This document shows positions 12,858 to 24,152 of a stretch of DNA of 64,000 bases, one piece after another. The translations under genes were made by a program, and so were the position numbers. Where the stretch lies: positions 4,198,501 to 4,262,500 of the forward strand of contig CP141143.1 in assembly GCA_035235625.1 (NCBI GenBank), written 5' to 3'. Source of the stretch: Saururus chinensis. Lineage: Eukaryota; Streptophyta; Magnoliopsida; Piperales; Saururaceae. How positions within the stretch are numbered: position 1 is the stretch's first letter; each line of letters begins with the position of its first letter. The notes under the pieces were generated by a model that was not told where the DNA came from, did no database searches, and was given only the letters and a program-made list of their open reading frames with translations.

Positions 12858-14039
12858 ATGAAGCCTGATACTTCAGTCATTCCTCTTCTGTTGTTGATGC
12901 TCCTCGTTACTGCCCACGGTAAGCTCACCCACCTGAGAAGACTCATTCGTGAGCATTGTTAATATTGCAGTGCAGTGTTTCTGATGATCTATGCTTGCTT
13001 CTAACTTCCCAGGGATTCGATTGGTACCAGTTTCTGTTCCTCCAAACCAGCAAGAGATCAAGGTGTGTATGACATCAGTTTAATTAAGTACCATCGAAAA
13101 CCAGTTTTTCTGGCTTTGTGTTTCCATGGGGCCTAAAGTTTTGGGGTGTAATATTTCAGGAAACCAAAGAGTCGGGTGGAGGGGTCACGGAGGTTGTTCT
13201 ATGCAAAGATGGACACTGTTCAGGTACCATGAAGAAAAGATTCTTTAAGTTTATCCGAGAAACACACCACAAGCAACCAAGATTTCATGAAGATTATTAC
13301 GGGCCTAGGAGTCACAATCCCAAGCACCACTAGATCTCTCATGACTCTTTCTTTTTCTTTTTCTTTTTCTCTCTAGCTACCCCTCTTTCTCCCTTTTTTT
13401 CTTCTCTTTGATCCCTTCTTGATAATAGTCATCAAAAGCTATGAACTCCTGCATGGATGAAAGAAACACTTCAATTTTGTCAACATCTTATATTTTCCTT
13501 TAAGAATAGAATCAAAGCTCTTCCAGCACCAGTTTTCTGTTGCAACACTACCAGTCTTACCACTAAACACCTGTTGCACTAATAATTTTGATAAATAATT
13601 GCTTACATGTTCTGGCCGCCTTATAACTCATAACTCATAAGTTCTGCGAAATCTAATGGGTGCAGGAACTGGTAGAAAACTTATTGGCACCGTCGAAAGA
13701 TCACCTTCTACTTCAGAGGTTGGTACTTGAGATTAATTAGAAGTAACTGCGAATCGCACGTACTTGATTAAACCACTGTTCTATTGAACTTCCTAATCTG
13801 TAAACCTCTTTAATTGCCATTGTATGAACGATTTACAGAACGCAAGAGATGAAGGCATGAAAGTGGAAGCCAAACCGAAGCACTATGAGCGCAACCCTTT
13901 CGATAGGAGTAGAAAGGGTTTATCTGTTAAGTCGACCGATTCAAACGCGAAATCCACCAACGAGAAATATCCAGATATCATCGACATAGCGGGAATGGAC
14001 TATTCCTCGGCTAGAAGAAAACCTCCGATTCACAACTGA
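12858..14039 (+). CDS. RGF/GOLVEN/CLEL-type secreted peptide precursor
   Basis: Predicted precursor of a tyrosine-sulfated growth peptide of the root meristem growth factor family, which acts outside the cell through RGI receptor kinases in meristem and gravity responses. Spliced from five exons: 12858-12918, 13013-13062, 13160-13223, 13666-13718 and 13839-14039. All introns are GT-AG and the frame stays open, giving 142 residues, normal for the family. The N-terminus is a signal peptide with a hydrophobic LLLLMLLV core. The middle is variable, charged and lysine-rich. The last 13 residues are DYSSARRKPPIHN, the family hallmark: an Asp-Tyr sulfation site, KPP and a terminal His-Asn, with the stop codon directly after Asn. 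The start is the first ATG after the TATA box and the only one that gives a signal peptide. Family assignment is firm; which member it is cannot be said. Confidence 0.9.
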
Positions 14040-14260
14040 AACAACAAAACTTTCGACATCATATGGCAAACTTTTTTTGAACAGAGAAGAATAAATAGAC
14101 AAAAAGGAAACCTAGACTAAAGGGAAATGTTTAACAGCATCCATAAATGCTCTTCTTAGGGCCGAGGGCGATTTTGCTGTACTTTGTAGCCTGTACATAC
14201 TGTAACTTATTATTCTTATATTAGTCTAAATCCTTGATGATCAATACAGCTCTCAATTTC
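14040..14260 (+). other. 3' untranslated region of the peptide gene
   Basis: Sequence downstream of the stop has AATAAATAG near 14090 and a TTGATGATCAATACAG stretch near 14235, either of which could serve as a poly(A) region. The boundary is a guess. Confidence 0.4.
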
Positions 14261-14359
14261 TCATGGTGATAGTTAACGAACAATCGAACATGCATCGTAA
14301 AATGGCCAGTTGATCGTTGTTACGTGCCGGAGCCCATACGTTCTAGCTTTTGTGTGAAC

Positions 14360-14381
14360 GAGAGAGAGAGAGAGAGAGAGG
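14360..14381. repeat. GA microsatellite
   Basis: Eleven consecutive GA dinucleotides. Confidence 0.95.
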
Positions 14382-15818
14382 AGGCGAGGAAGGCAGTTGC
14401 GGTTGCATTATAGCAGGGCAGCATTCATTGTTGGGCCGTGGAGGATATGGAGATGGAGCGACCATGTTGATCACATTGATTACCGGGTTCGAGTGGTCTC
14501 TTTTGAGTGTGGGCTCGCATGTTCCCTGCTGGGTTGCACGAACCTTGTTGGAATTTTTCGTTTTTGGTAGAGCGCCTTGGTGAAGAGTCCTGAGACAGTC
14601 AGACTGAGTCATTTAAGCAACTGAACAAGGATCGGATCGGAGTTTCGAGCCTTGTTCTGATCACTGATTAGATTCCATTACTGGCTCATTTGCTAAATAC
14701 CAAAGTTTTAAAACTTCTTTTGACTACAAAAATTCTCCGAGAGTTAATTTGGCTTATTCATAAATCGAGTCCTTTAATGACTTAAATGATTCTACCAGTT
14801 AACTTACCTAGTCTCTTCTATCTCGGCCAACTCTTTTGACACTGTCCATGCATAGAATTATTTTTCATTAAAACTTGGCCTATTTATACTTATAAAAAGA
14901 GTTAATTATTATTCTTAATATTATTAACTTTTTTTTATAAAAATTGATGTTATAAGTAAGGTATTATATTTATTATTTTGTTAGTAGGACAACGATGACA
15001 GCACATCTCCATACAGGTAATTTAATTTTTTTGCTAATTAAAATGATCAAGAAATTAAAAAATTATTTGATGTATACTAGGGAGTGTTCATTTTTCACTA
15101 AGATTAAAATTTTGATGATATGCATCGAAAGGTGTTTTTATATTTTAGGCCAAATATATCAATCCTATTATTTTATTCAAATTTGACTAATACAAATGTA
15201 TCAATTATCCATGCATGAATACTTAGATCATGCATTACGCAATTGTGACTCTATTAAGATTCCGATCGACTCGGTTCCATGGCCTTAGAATAACGTAGTG
15301 AGCCCATAAAATCAGATCTAATTAATAAATCCTCCATGCAAAGCCCTTCATCCTGGACTAAGTTTTATCTGGCCTAATAAGCCCTTGATGACATTCAAAT
15401 AAGGTCCATATTTCATACTTGAGCAGTTCGAAGATTAAAGGTGAAGCCAGCCAATGGATCTAGGGTCATGCATGGATCTAGGATCAGAAGCAGCATGTCA
15501 TACGAGAGGCTTCAAAATCTGGCATGTCTATTGCAAGCAGTGGTTTATATGTACTGAGGCCGTTGTCTATGCTATGTCCATGCTATCTTCGAAGCTCATA
15601 ATTGTGCCATACGCACTTGAACACTGGTCACTGGAAAATTCTAATGATGCATTTGATACGTGTTGGTAATGTTCTAAATACAGTTTATATCCGCAGATAT
15701 TTTTCTACTATACTTGGAGGGCTACAAGTAGATAGTCCATGAATTGCATAAAGTCCCACTGTCTTTCTAAAAAAAAGATCACTAGGTATAAAATGAAAAT
15801 TTGTAGATAGAACTTATA
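14382..15818. other. Intergenic, no gene recognised
   Basis: No coding or structured element seen. The short frames here lack any recognisable domain. Confidence 0.4.
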
Positions 15819-15965
15819 TTCCCTCGATCCCATATTAATGACTTTAATTGGAAAATTATAAATTTTTATTAAATAGTGGGATCCATAGTTAAGAGTATGA
15901 AAAAAAGTTTTAAAATACTTTTTTAAGTACTCAGTCATTTAAATTGAGTCATTAATATAATACAA
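15819..15965. mobile_element. Degenerate Stowaway-like MITE
   Basis: Starts TTCCCTCGATCCCATATTAATGAC after a TA and ends in a diverged inverse (GAGTCATTAATATAAT). The sub-terminal repeat is clear but the outermost right terminus is lost, so the right border is approximate. Confidence 0.55.
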
Positions 15966-16240
15966 ACTTTTTTTCTAGGTACGTAGAGCTATTTAGGGAG
16001 TACATAAAGAAAATTGCATAGGCATTTCCCACATAAATAGAAGCAAGGCCATGAATTTCCACTTCTTAGACATGAGTGGCACACATGGCTGGATGATATG
16101 TTTCCATTATCAAATGTCGTAACGAATATTATACTGGAACGTGGAAATTTTAATTCATGGCAGCCAACATCCTTTAATGGAAAAGATTAACCATAATTCC
16201 TAGTTAGTTAATAGGAATATTTTTTTATTTACAGCTAATA

Positions 16241-16316
16241 CTCCTTCTGTCCTAAAGAATAAGTATCTATTCATTTAGAAAAACAAAAAAGGACACTTAT
16301 TTTGAAACGGAGAGAG
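16241..16316. mobile_element. Short Stowaway-like MITE
   Basis: A 76-bp element with ends CTCCTTCTGTCCTAAAGAAT and TTTGAAACGGAGAGAG, flanked by TA on both sides (16239-16240 and 16317-16318). Much of its length is the two inverted termini. Confidence 0.75.
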
Positions 16317-16559
16317 TATTATTTTCTGGCATGCCATGTGAGGAGTTTTTTATTATTTAAAACCTCCTGGCCAGAACCAAGGGAAAACTACAAAGAATCT
16401 ACCTGAAGAGGCAGACCCAAGAAGGTTGGGGGTTTGGAAACCCGGACCCTCTCAACAAAGGTTAGCCTTGCATGCCTTGCTAGGCAATGCGAACCCCCAA
16501 TGCCTTCGCTTCTCACATGGGAGGGCACCTGAGTAAAAGAGCTAAGTAAAGCTTCTGGC

Positions 16560-17120
16560 ATCTCGAAGAGTGAATCCAGATTTGAAGAAGAACAGGCGAT
16601 ACTTCACTTAGCCCAAAATCTCATTAATGTTGTCCCCTTGAAAGATAGCATTCTTTATCCCCAACTCATTGGCGAAAATAATGGATTTTATCTTATCCAA
16701 CAACTCAGCTTGGAATGCATCCACTAGCTAAAAGTCTCGCATACCTTCGCAGACATATAGATTTGTTGACATGCCTCATGCAGATTCCTATCCCCCACAA
16801 AACTGAAGTTCTTAAAAGATTGATGTTGCGTCAACAATCATTTTAAATAACCCAGCGGGAAAGGATACCCTCCAATTAACCTACATTACCAGGCAAATTC
16901 ACCTCCGCATATTTTGAGCGTTGATAACATTCAAACCATACTAGAGTCCACTCAACTAACTTAGGATATTCCATCTTTGCACCACCCACTTTGACTTTAT
17001 TTTTGCAAGACCAAATGCACCAACAAATGAAAAAGCCTTTTCCCACCTCCATTTGATTTTTTGAGCCAACCACGAATTCCATTGGGACAGAGGTAGAAAA
17101 CTACTAGCCATGGAGAGATT
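16560..17120 (-). pseudogene. LINE relic: RNase H-like domain
   Basis: Read on the minus strand, frames broken by stops and shifts give fragments typical of the C-terminal RNase H domain of plant LINEs: a GFFICWCIWSCKNKV-like stretch (about 17040-16980), then LLDAFQAELLDKIKSI and ELGIKNAIFQGDN (about 16740-16630). These match the pattern A-E-x-x-A-l...-G-I-x-n-v-x-x-x-x-D-s of that domain. No intact ORF, reverse transcriptase or poly(A) tail was found, so this is a decayed fragment. The borders are approximate. Confidence 0.55.
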
Positions 17121-17332
17121 CAGTACTTCGTGATGGATTTACTCCCACTTAGCAGGGGTAATCGATCTTAATGATAGACGACACACGCTAGTGCTGGTGG
17201 GAGCACATCATGATCGTGTGTGCCGTCGATCATCAAGATCAACCGCTCTTGTAAAGGGGGAGCACATGCCACTCAGTTTTCTCCCATTTACAATCCCACA
17301 AAACATGAGGAAGTGTCCCACGGAATACCTTA

Positions 17333-18374
17333 TGTTACAACCCCAGCTTCGAGTAAAGTCCAAAGACCGTTAACACTATTAAAGTGTACTTAAATTTAAA
17401 TTGTGATAAGATAATAATATATATTTTATAAAAAATTAAAAATTAAAAATATAACTTAAATAACCTTCCTACTAAGCTTTTATTGAATCAAACTAACTTA
17501 TATTTCACCCAAGGGTATTTATACGCAACTATAATTTAAATACTTGATCTTCTCATAAGAATTAAAATTAAATTACTTCGAAGTCCCTGCTTATCCCTGT
17601 GAGCGAAAACTTTATCCTTTCTTAATGTTCATACGCATCTAAATCATCAAATAAACTTATACGTAAAAATACGCTCGGTGAAACAGACATTCCACCCGTG
17701 AGCCAAAGCTTTGTACTCATACCTCAAATAGAGTATGCCTTATAATTTAGCATTTACCGATCATATAATGACAAGGATTCAATATTCAAACACATCATGA
17801 TATATCTAACATAAACATCATATATGCATGATAATTAAACTCAACATTCACATAATCATTCATCGTGTCATAAGTTTACATAATCACCATATGTTTCATA
17901 AATTAATCGTAATATACATACAACTCATTTTCTATATCACCAATAGAATTTAGCTATGTGATCTGTGAGTTGCATTGGTGCAAAAATGCCATGGGTGGTC
18001 ATCCGCGTAAACTTGGTATGACCCGTAAAAATAAAAAAAAAACTGCCAAAGGTTGGGGTCCACCCTCATCCTTATGTGGCACCTTAGTAAAATTATTATC
18101 TTGCTCTTGAAGTTATGACACTACACCCTGACCTTAACTCCCCTTGATCAACCTCTCACTCTTAGGCTAGTTCTTAATCCTTGATCTACTATTTTTGCAA
18201 CGTAACACTCTCACATGCCCATAAGAAGGGAAAACAGATTCTATGCAATTCAACTCAAAACAACAACTCTTATGATTCACCCATATTGTCTATTTAACTT
18301 ATTAACCTGTCATAACATAAATATACACTATTTATCCATAATTAGTATTTGACCCAATTTATTACAACCTATAT
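17333..18374 (-). repeat. Possible inverted LTR fragment
   Basis: Begins TGTTACAACCCCAGCTTCGA, which resembles the inverted LTR termini seen at 26518 (TGTAATACCCCAACTTGAGA) and, read backwards, at 22330. The sequence up to the next element start at 18375 has no coding capacity. No target duplication is visible, so this is only a likely assignment. Confidence 0.4.
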
Positions 18375-20967
18375 TGTAAGGACTCTCATTTTTAAATCGG
18401 TTTATTTTAATATTATTTATCGATTATCGTGTGGTTTAAGCATTTTCTGATTTAATTACGTGGTTTTCAAAAATAAATAGAATTTTTAAAGATTTTCAGC
18501 AAAAGTAACTTTACATTTATGAGTTTTAAGTAGTTTTTGGACAATTCTGAATTTTTTGATTGTTTTATTTTTCACTAATTTTTTAAAAATTAGGGTTTGG
18601 CGGGACCCACTTGTGGGCACCACCGATGAAATTGAGGTTTTTAGACCAAAATGACCTAGGCATCAACACAAGCTTATATAAAAAAATTTAAAATTATTTT
18701 GGATTTAATTAGTGCTCAAATCTTTAAAATATTAATTTTTAGCTAGAATTTTTATTTATACCCCACTATTTCATTAGGTATATCCCAAGCCTACTATAAA
18801 TAGAAATGACTAAGTCATTTCCCATTTGGGAATAGGCTGGGAGAGGGCGATTAAGGCCTAGTTCCCCTATTAGGCCCGAATTAGAAAAGTATTTAGATAT
18901 GTTCTCCTTTAATCAAGCCTAAACCCTAGGTTTTCTCTTAAACCATTCTTAATCTTGACTGCAATCATGGTTTTAATCTGTTTTGAAAGTATAAAAGTAC
19001 TGATTTACCTCTCTTCTCCAAGCCTTAATCTTCAAATTTTCATTTTTAGGCATCTAAAACCCTAGATCTAATATTTACTTTTGGTTTTTCAAAGTGAAAT
19101 CAAGATTAGTTGTATATTAACTTAAAGTCATATTTTTGGAAGGTGTTTGAGGAGATTGAAGGTTCATTCCGGCCTAAATCAACAAGGAAAAGTAATGTGC
19201 TCTTCAATCTCAACTTTGGGTAGCAAAAATCTTAGTTTTTATGATGTTATTCGAAGTGGTTTTGCTTGATTTAGGCTCTAATTGTAGGTTTAATAAATGC
19301 TAATCTTTCATTTTGATCTCTTAGGGTTTTGTCTTAGAATGATTTACATTAGTACTCTGGAAGGTCTGATGAGTTTTTTATAATGTTTGATACCATGGAT
19401 GAAGATTTGAAGGTGTTTTCATAGTGTCTCGGTTTTGATTTTTGAAATGAAGAAGGTCAAAATTGCTTTATTGACGATCGAACAACTTGCAAGGCTGATT
19501 GATCGGCAACACAACATTTTTGACAAATTTCCAGTTTAGCCGATCGAACAGCTACACAACAATTTTGATATTTTTTTAAAATTTATGTTTATTTTAAATA
19601 TTTTACTCCATTTGATGATTTTAATGGTTATGAGAGGTATGTTATGATGAAATTAGGCTACTGGAGGTGTAGAATTGATGATGAAAATTTATGAAATGTG
19701 TTTAAGTGTAGTTATGTGGCATCATATTATGTTGATAATTATGCATGTTGATATTGAAGTACCTTGAACTTTTGAATGTTGGAATTTTTATGATTAGAAT
19801 ATGTTTCCAGCAGGGATATTATGTGGCAAATAGTGAGATGTGTTCTCTTATAACGAGGATGGCTTATGGGTAATAGATATGATCGTGTTGTGGCTTAATG
19901 TGTGGAAAAAATCATGTTTGTAGGAGTGAATGTTCAATTTCACATGGATGGATTTAAGTTTTATGGTGGATTTTGTTTTAATTTTAGTTGTGAATCATTG
20001 TTTTGAATGTGTTCAAGCATGTGTAAATTCTCTTATGAGTTTATGTCAAACATTGGTTATGTGCTTAGATATGTATGGATACATACACATATGGGAATCT
20101 ACTATGAAATTATAGTTAATTATGCCTTGATTATGATGCATGGGGGGACTGATTAGGAGCACGTTCTATGTGTTGGAACCCACATAGGTTTTGCTCACAG
20201 GTGTATCATGTTATCAAGCATCATGGATTGGTATTCATGGACGAAGTTTTACCGATATTTAACCGGAATTAATCGATTATATGCAATGATTAAGATTGCG
20301 TATAACGACCCATTTTCTGGTATCAGCATTACGGGGTTTCATTAGGTGAAATCCCTATATCTGGGTAGGGCTCGAAGTAACGAACACAACGCACCCAAGA
20401 ACACTCAAAACGGAGGTCGGGAACGAAAGTTACGACCTCGGGAAATGTATCACATGGGCGGGACCCACTTTAAAAGTACAAGATAACCTACCCATGTGCA
20501 GTCTAGTTTTGAAGGGCTCGTCGATACGAGTCCATTGGTACCAAGATCGGGCAATTCCGACTTCGGGATAAAAAGTTATTGTGTTTTGAAATTGGAACTG
20601 TATTTGAATGAAATAATAATAAAATATTCAGAAAAAGATGGAATAGCTGACGTCAGCAAGCCAAGCCGAGCCGGGCCAGAGAAGGAGCCGCGCCGTCGAG
20701 CCACCGCGCCATGAAACTGGTGCGCGACACGGGTCCCGCACGATCGCACGGTGGACCGCGTGATGCGGGCAGGACGCGCCGCAGACGCACGTGTCGCGTG
20801 TCAGACGCACGGCGTGATCTTGCGCGCCGCGCGCAGCGCGTTAACATGTGCGTTGCACGCACATTATGAGCGCCGCCTCAAAATATGGCCCAATTATGAT
20901 GCGCCACGTGGAGCGAGCGCCTGCGTGCATTTTCCCAATTTTGCCGCACGCTCGCATGCGATTCTAC

Positions 20968-20976
20968 TATAAATAG
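20968..20976 (+). promoter_or_regulatory. TATA box of the family B LTR
   Basis: TATAAATAG follows a GC-rich upstream block with many CGCGC and ACGTGTCG words (20640-20960) and precedes a pyrimidine-rich leader. The inverted copy has a counterpart, CTATTTATAGG read backwards, near 27965. It probably marks the U3-R boundary of this LTR. Confidence 0.65.
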
Positions 20977-21109
20977 TCATTCCATTTATTCTTCCGGAGG
21001 AGTTTCTGGAGTCATTCTGTGTCCGTTTTCTTCCGTTCAAAATGCGTTCTTAGCTAAATTGAGGGTGTTCTATGCAATGGAAGTGTCAATTCTTTGAGTT
21101 AGCAACCCT

Positions 21110-21570
21110 ATATAGGGGAAACATCCCAGGCCAAGGGGAGGTTATGTCCGCTGCCTACAGGCGCGAAAAGGGTAAAATATCTCCGGGTAAGGGGAAATTC
21201 TCTCACGTTTTCTCATCTTCCGTTCTTCATTTTTTACTTATTTTATGTCTGATTTGAGTCGTTCAAGAGGCATTCCTAGTTAATTCGAGGGTGATCAACG
21301 CAATGGAAGCGTCCATTCCTCGAGTTAGCAACGCTATATAAGGGAAACTTCCCACGGGCAAGGGGAGGTTCTACCCACTGCCTACAGGCATGGGAAGGGA
21401 AAAGTGTCTCCGGACAAGGGGAGGTTTTGTCCGCTGCCTACGGGCGCTGTAAGGGTAAACTGTCTCCAGGTAAGGGGAGGTTCTGTCTTCCGTCTACGGA
21501 CACAAGAAGGGTAAAGTATTCCAAAGTTACAGGAGGTTCTGGCCGCAGTCTCCGGATCAGCAAGGGTGGA
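21110..21570 (+). repeat. ~58-bp GC-rich tandem repeat inside the family B LTR
   Basis: Imperfect units contain CAAGGGGAGGTT, then TCCGCTGCCTACRGGC, then GGGTAAA(R)T(R)TCTCC. At least five units are visible (about 21130, 21360, 21415, 21470, 21530). The inverted family B copy has matching units at about 27500-27830, so the array belongs to the LTR itself. Confidence 0.7.
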
Positions 21571-22889
21571 TACTCTGAGGAAACGAGCAACTCCAAAAAT
21601 TGCCACTTCCGGAATTGGAGGGGAGTATGCTTTCCTGACCTTCTAGTTTAATATGCTTTATATGACTGCACATCTTGATTTATTCTGTTGTGATCTGAAA
21701 TGCTCTCTGCTATGACTTGACATACTCTGATCTGATATGACCAGTATGGTCGGATAAAATCCGATATGATCTAATATGATCTGATATGATCCAACAGGCT
21801 CTATAGTGTGTTCTGCTCCGCTCTATGATAGAGTGGGATGTGTGTTTTGTTAGTATTCTTCTCACTTACGTGAGATGTGTATTTTCTTATTTATTGACTT
21901 CCATTTAACTCCAATGACTGATAAGATTTCCGTTGGATTTCGAATGAATCATTCAGATATAACGTATATGTATTTTATCGTATATGATTTTTTGATGTCT
22001 GGTAAATGTATTAGCCATTAGGCAGAACTACATTCGGATCCGATCATATTGGAATAATGTCAGAGATGGTATCCAATATGTACGTAGGCAACCAACGATA
22101 AAGTAACATTGGCTCGATCCAAATTAGTTATAAAATTAGGTTTGTTCTTATCTACGCACAATAGAACGTTAAAGCTCCGCAGTGCGCAGATGTACATTAT
22201 GACTCTTGCACTTAGAGTCTGCAGCTCCTGGTTAGTCGATTTTAAGTTTTTCGCTAATTTTATACACTCCGATTGTGTTTTTCGAACTAACCCCCGGTCC
22301 GGGTCGGGTGGTACAGGTCGGGGCGTTACATTGCGTGCCGGATTAATCACTAGGTGAATTAATCAGAACTTGGTTGGTCCGAAAGGACATACTTTCAATT
22401 TAAGTTTCTGTGTGGAACATGTATATTCCCCGGGTTGAGTCTAGTTAAATGGAATTATATGGGGACGAGTTGTGTACTTGTCTTGTGGATTAGGATTATT
22501 ATGATTGTCTTTTGGACCCTGAGAATCCAGAGTGGTACACTTTGTGTACTGGCTACCATGTGTTCTAGGGTTCCCTGTGTGGGAATTTGGGCTCTCCCTA
22601 TCGCATGAGATGTCCCTAGGTGAACACCTCTACTCTTGATTCTCTGTGTGAGAATGTGACATCCTTGGTTAGGATTCTCCAGGGCGAGCAACTTTAGGAG
22701 CTGACAACCCCGACCCTCTTACCTTTCCTGTGTGGAAATTTGACCATGTCTCGCCTTCGTGGCCTTGACCGTGTCTTGCCTATGTGGCAATACTTGTGTT
22801 TACTTATTGATGAAGACATTCACCATTTGTATTGATGCATTTTTATGATGAATGTTATGCATGATTGTGTATCATGTATTTGACACGTT

Positions 22890-23575
22890 TGTCGTGCAGG
22901 GTGAATGAGGTTGATGTGATATGAATGCATAATAAAAAATGGTGTAATTGAGACATAATTATGCAGGTTTATGTGATATAAATGCATGATTAGAAAGTGT
23001 GTGAATGTGACACTATTATGCATATTTATGTGATGTGAATGCATAATCATAAATGGTGTAATTGAGGCACTATTACACAGGTTTATGTGATATGAATACA
23101 TGATCAGAAATGGTGTGAATGTGATACTATCATGCAGGTTTATGTGATATGAATGGATGATCAGAAATGGTGTAAATGAGACACTATTATATAGGTTTAT
23201 GTGATATTAATGAATGATAAAAAAAATGATGTGAATGTGACACTATCATGCAGGTATATGTGATATGAATGCATGATCAGAAATGGTGGGATTGAGACAT
23301 TGTTTTGTAGGTTTATGTGATATGATTGTATGGTTAGAAATGTGTGAATGTGACACTATCATGCAGGTTTATGTGATATGAATGCATGATCAGAAATGGT
23401 GTGAATATGACACTATCATGCAGGTTTATGTGATATGAATGCATGATCAGTATGGTGGGATTGAGACACTATTTTGCAGGTTTTTGTGATATGAATGCAT
23501 GATTAGAAAGTGTGTGATTGAGGCACTATTATGCAAGTTTATGTGATATGAATGCATGATTAGAAAGTGATATAG
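22890..23575 (+). repeat. ~57-bp minisatellite in LTR family A
   Basis: About a dozen imperfect units of the form GGTTTATGTGATATGAATG, CATGATCAGAAATGGTGTG, AATGTGACACTATCATGCA. The related copy at 55731-57918 has an array of similar unit size but different sequence at the corresponding place. Confidence 0.85.
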
Positions 23576-24152
23576 CACATTAGTTTTAGATCTAAATTGT
23601 TACATTGTTATGCTGTCATGTTTTCTAATTATTATAGTTGTATTCAGACCATTATTAAGTTTTTATACTCACCCCACTCTCTTATTTTGTTTTGGGGCTG
23701 CATAGCATGACATGCAGTCGGACAAGATCCTCTTTATGAGGAGAGGTCGGGGAGAGCTTGGGAGTAGGAGTAGAGGCCCCTAAACCTTGCATGTTTTTCT
23801 AATTATTTTGTTTTAATGTTAGAACCCTTGGAGTGGTTCTTATTTTCAGACTTGTGATACATTATATCTTCAGTGTTGTTTTGAGACCTTGTTTTGAGCC
23901 AAGTGTATTGGCTATGGATTATTAGTATGTGGGTTTGAGATTTATGGTTTAATTTAGAGTTTAAGTAACTCTTTTGTTTCTACCTATTTACTCTTACTCA
24001 AAGTAGTGCGTAACTTCATTAATTAGACCGCCCGTAGTTAAGACATAAGTCTTCCACTATTTCTTTAACCGTTTTTAAAACTATCGCCCCCGTGCATTGG
24101 ACCGGCCCTTGGACCAGGTTCAGTTCGGGTCAGGCAGTGCCAGGGCATGACA

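Larger units (their letters stand above)
20301..22330 (+). mobile_element. Nested solo LTR (family B) with TTGCG target duplication
   Basis: Begins TATAACGACCC (a TG-to-TA mutated LTR start) and ends GGGGCGTTACA, so the ends form a short inverted repeat around the LTR. The pentamer TTGCG lies immediately before (20296-20300) and after (22331-22335), the 5-bp target duplication expected of LTR integration. Length 2030 bp with no internal region, hence a solo LTR left by recombination. A related inverted copy lies at 26518-28901. Confidence 0.85.
18375..24152 (+). mobile_element. LTR family A copy interrupted by a nested solo LTR
   Basis: Starts TGTAAGGACTCTCATTTTTA and ends GTGCCAGGGCATGACA, in the same orientation as the complete copy at 55731-57918 and inverted relative to 774-2225. 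Removing the nested element (20301-22330) leaves about 3.75 kb that collates with the 55731 copy: the same 5' block, a central GAATCCAG...GTGTTC block (22530), a ~57-bp minisatellite, a CTCACC...TTTTGGGGCTGC block (23670) and the same 3' end. No gag or pol. The bases flanking the two ends (TATAT and TGCAT) do not match, so this may be a rearranged or recombined copy. Confidence 0.7.

Noticed and set aside
13118..13333. Reading through exon 3 of the peptide gene as a separate 71-codon ORF
   Set aside because: The frame contains the real exon 3 but runs through its GT donor. Splicing at 13223 is needed to reach the conserved peptide motif in frame.
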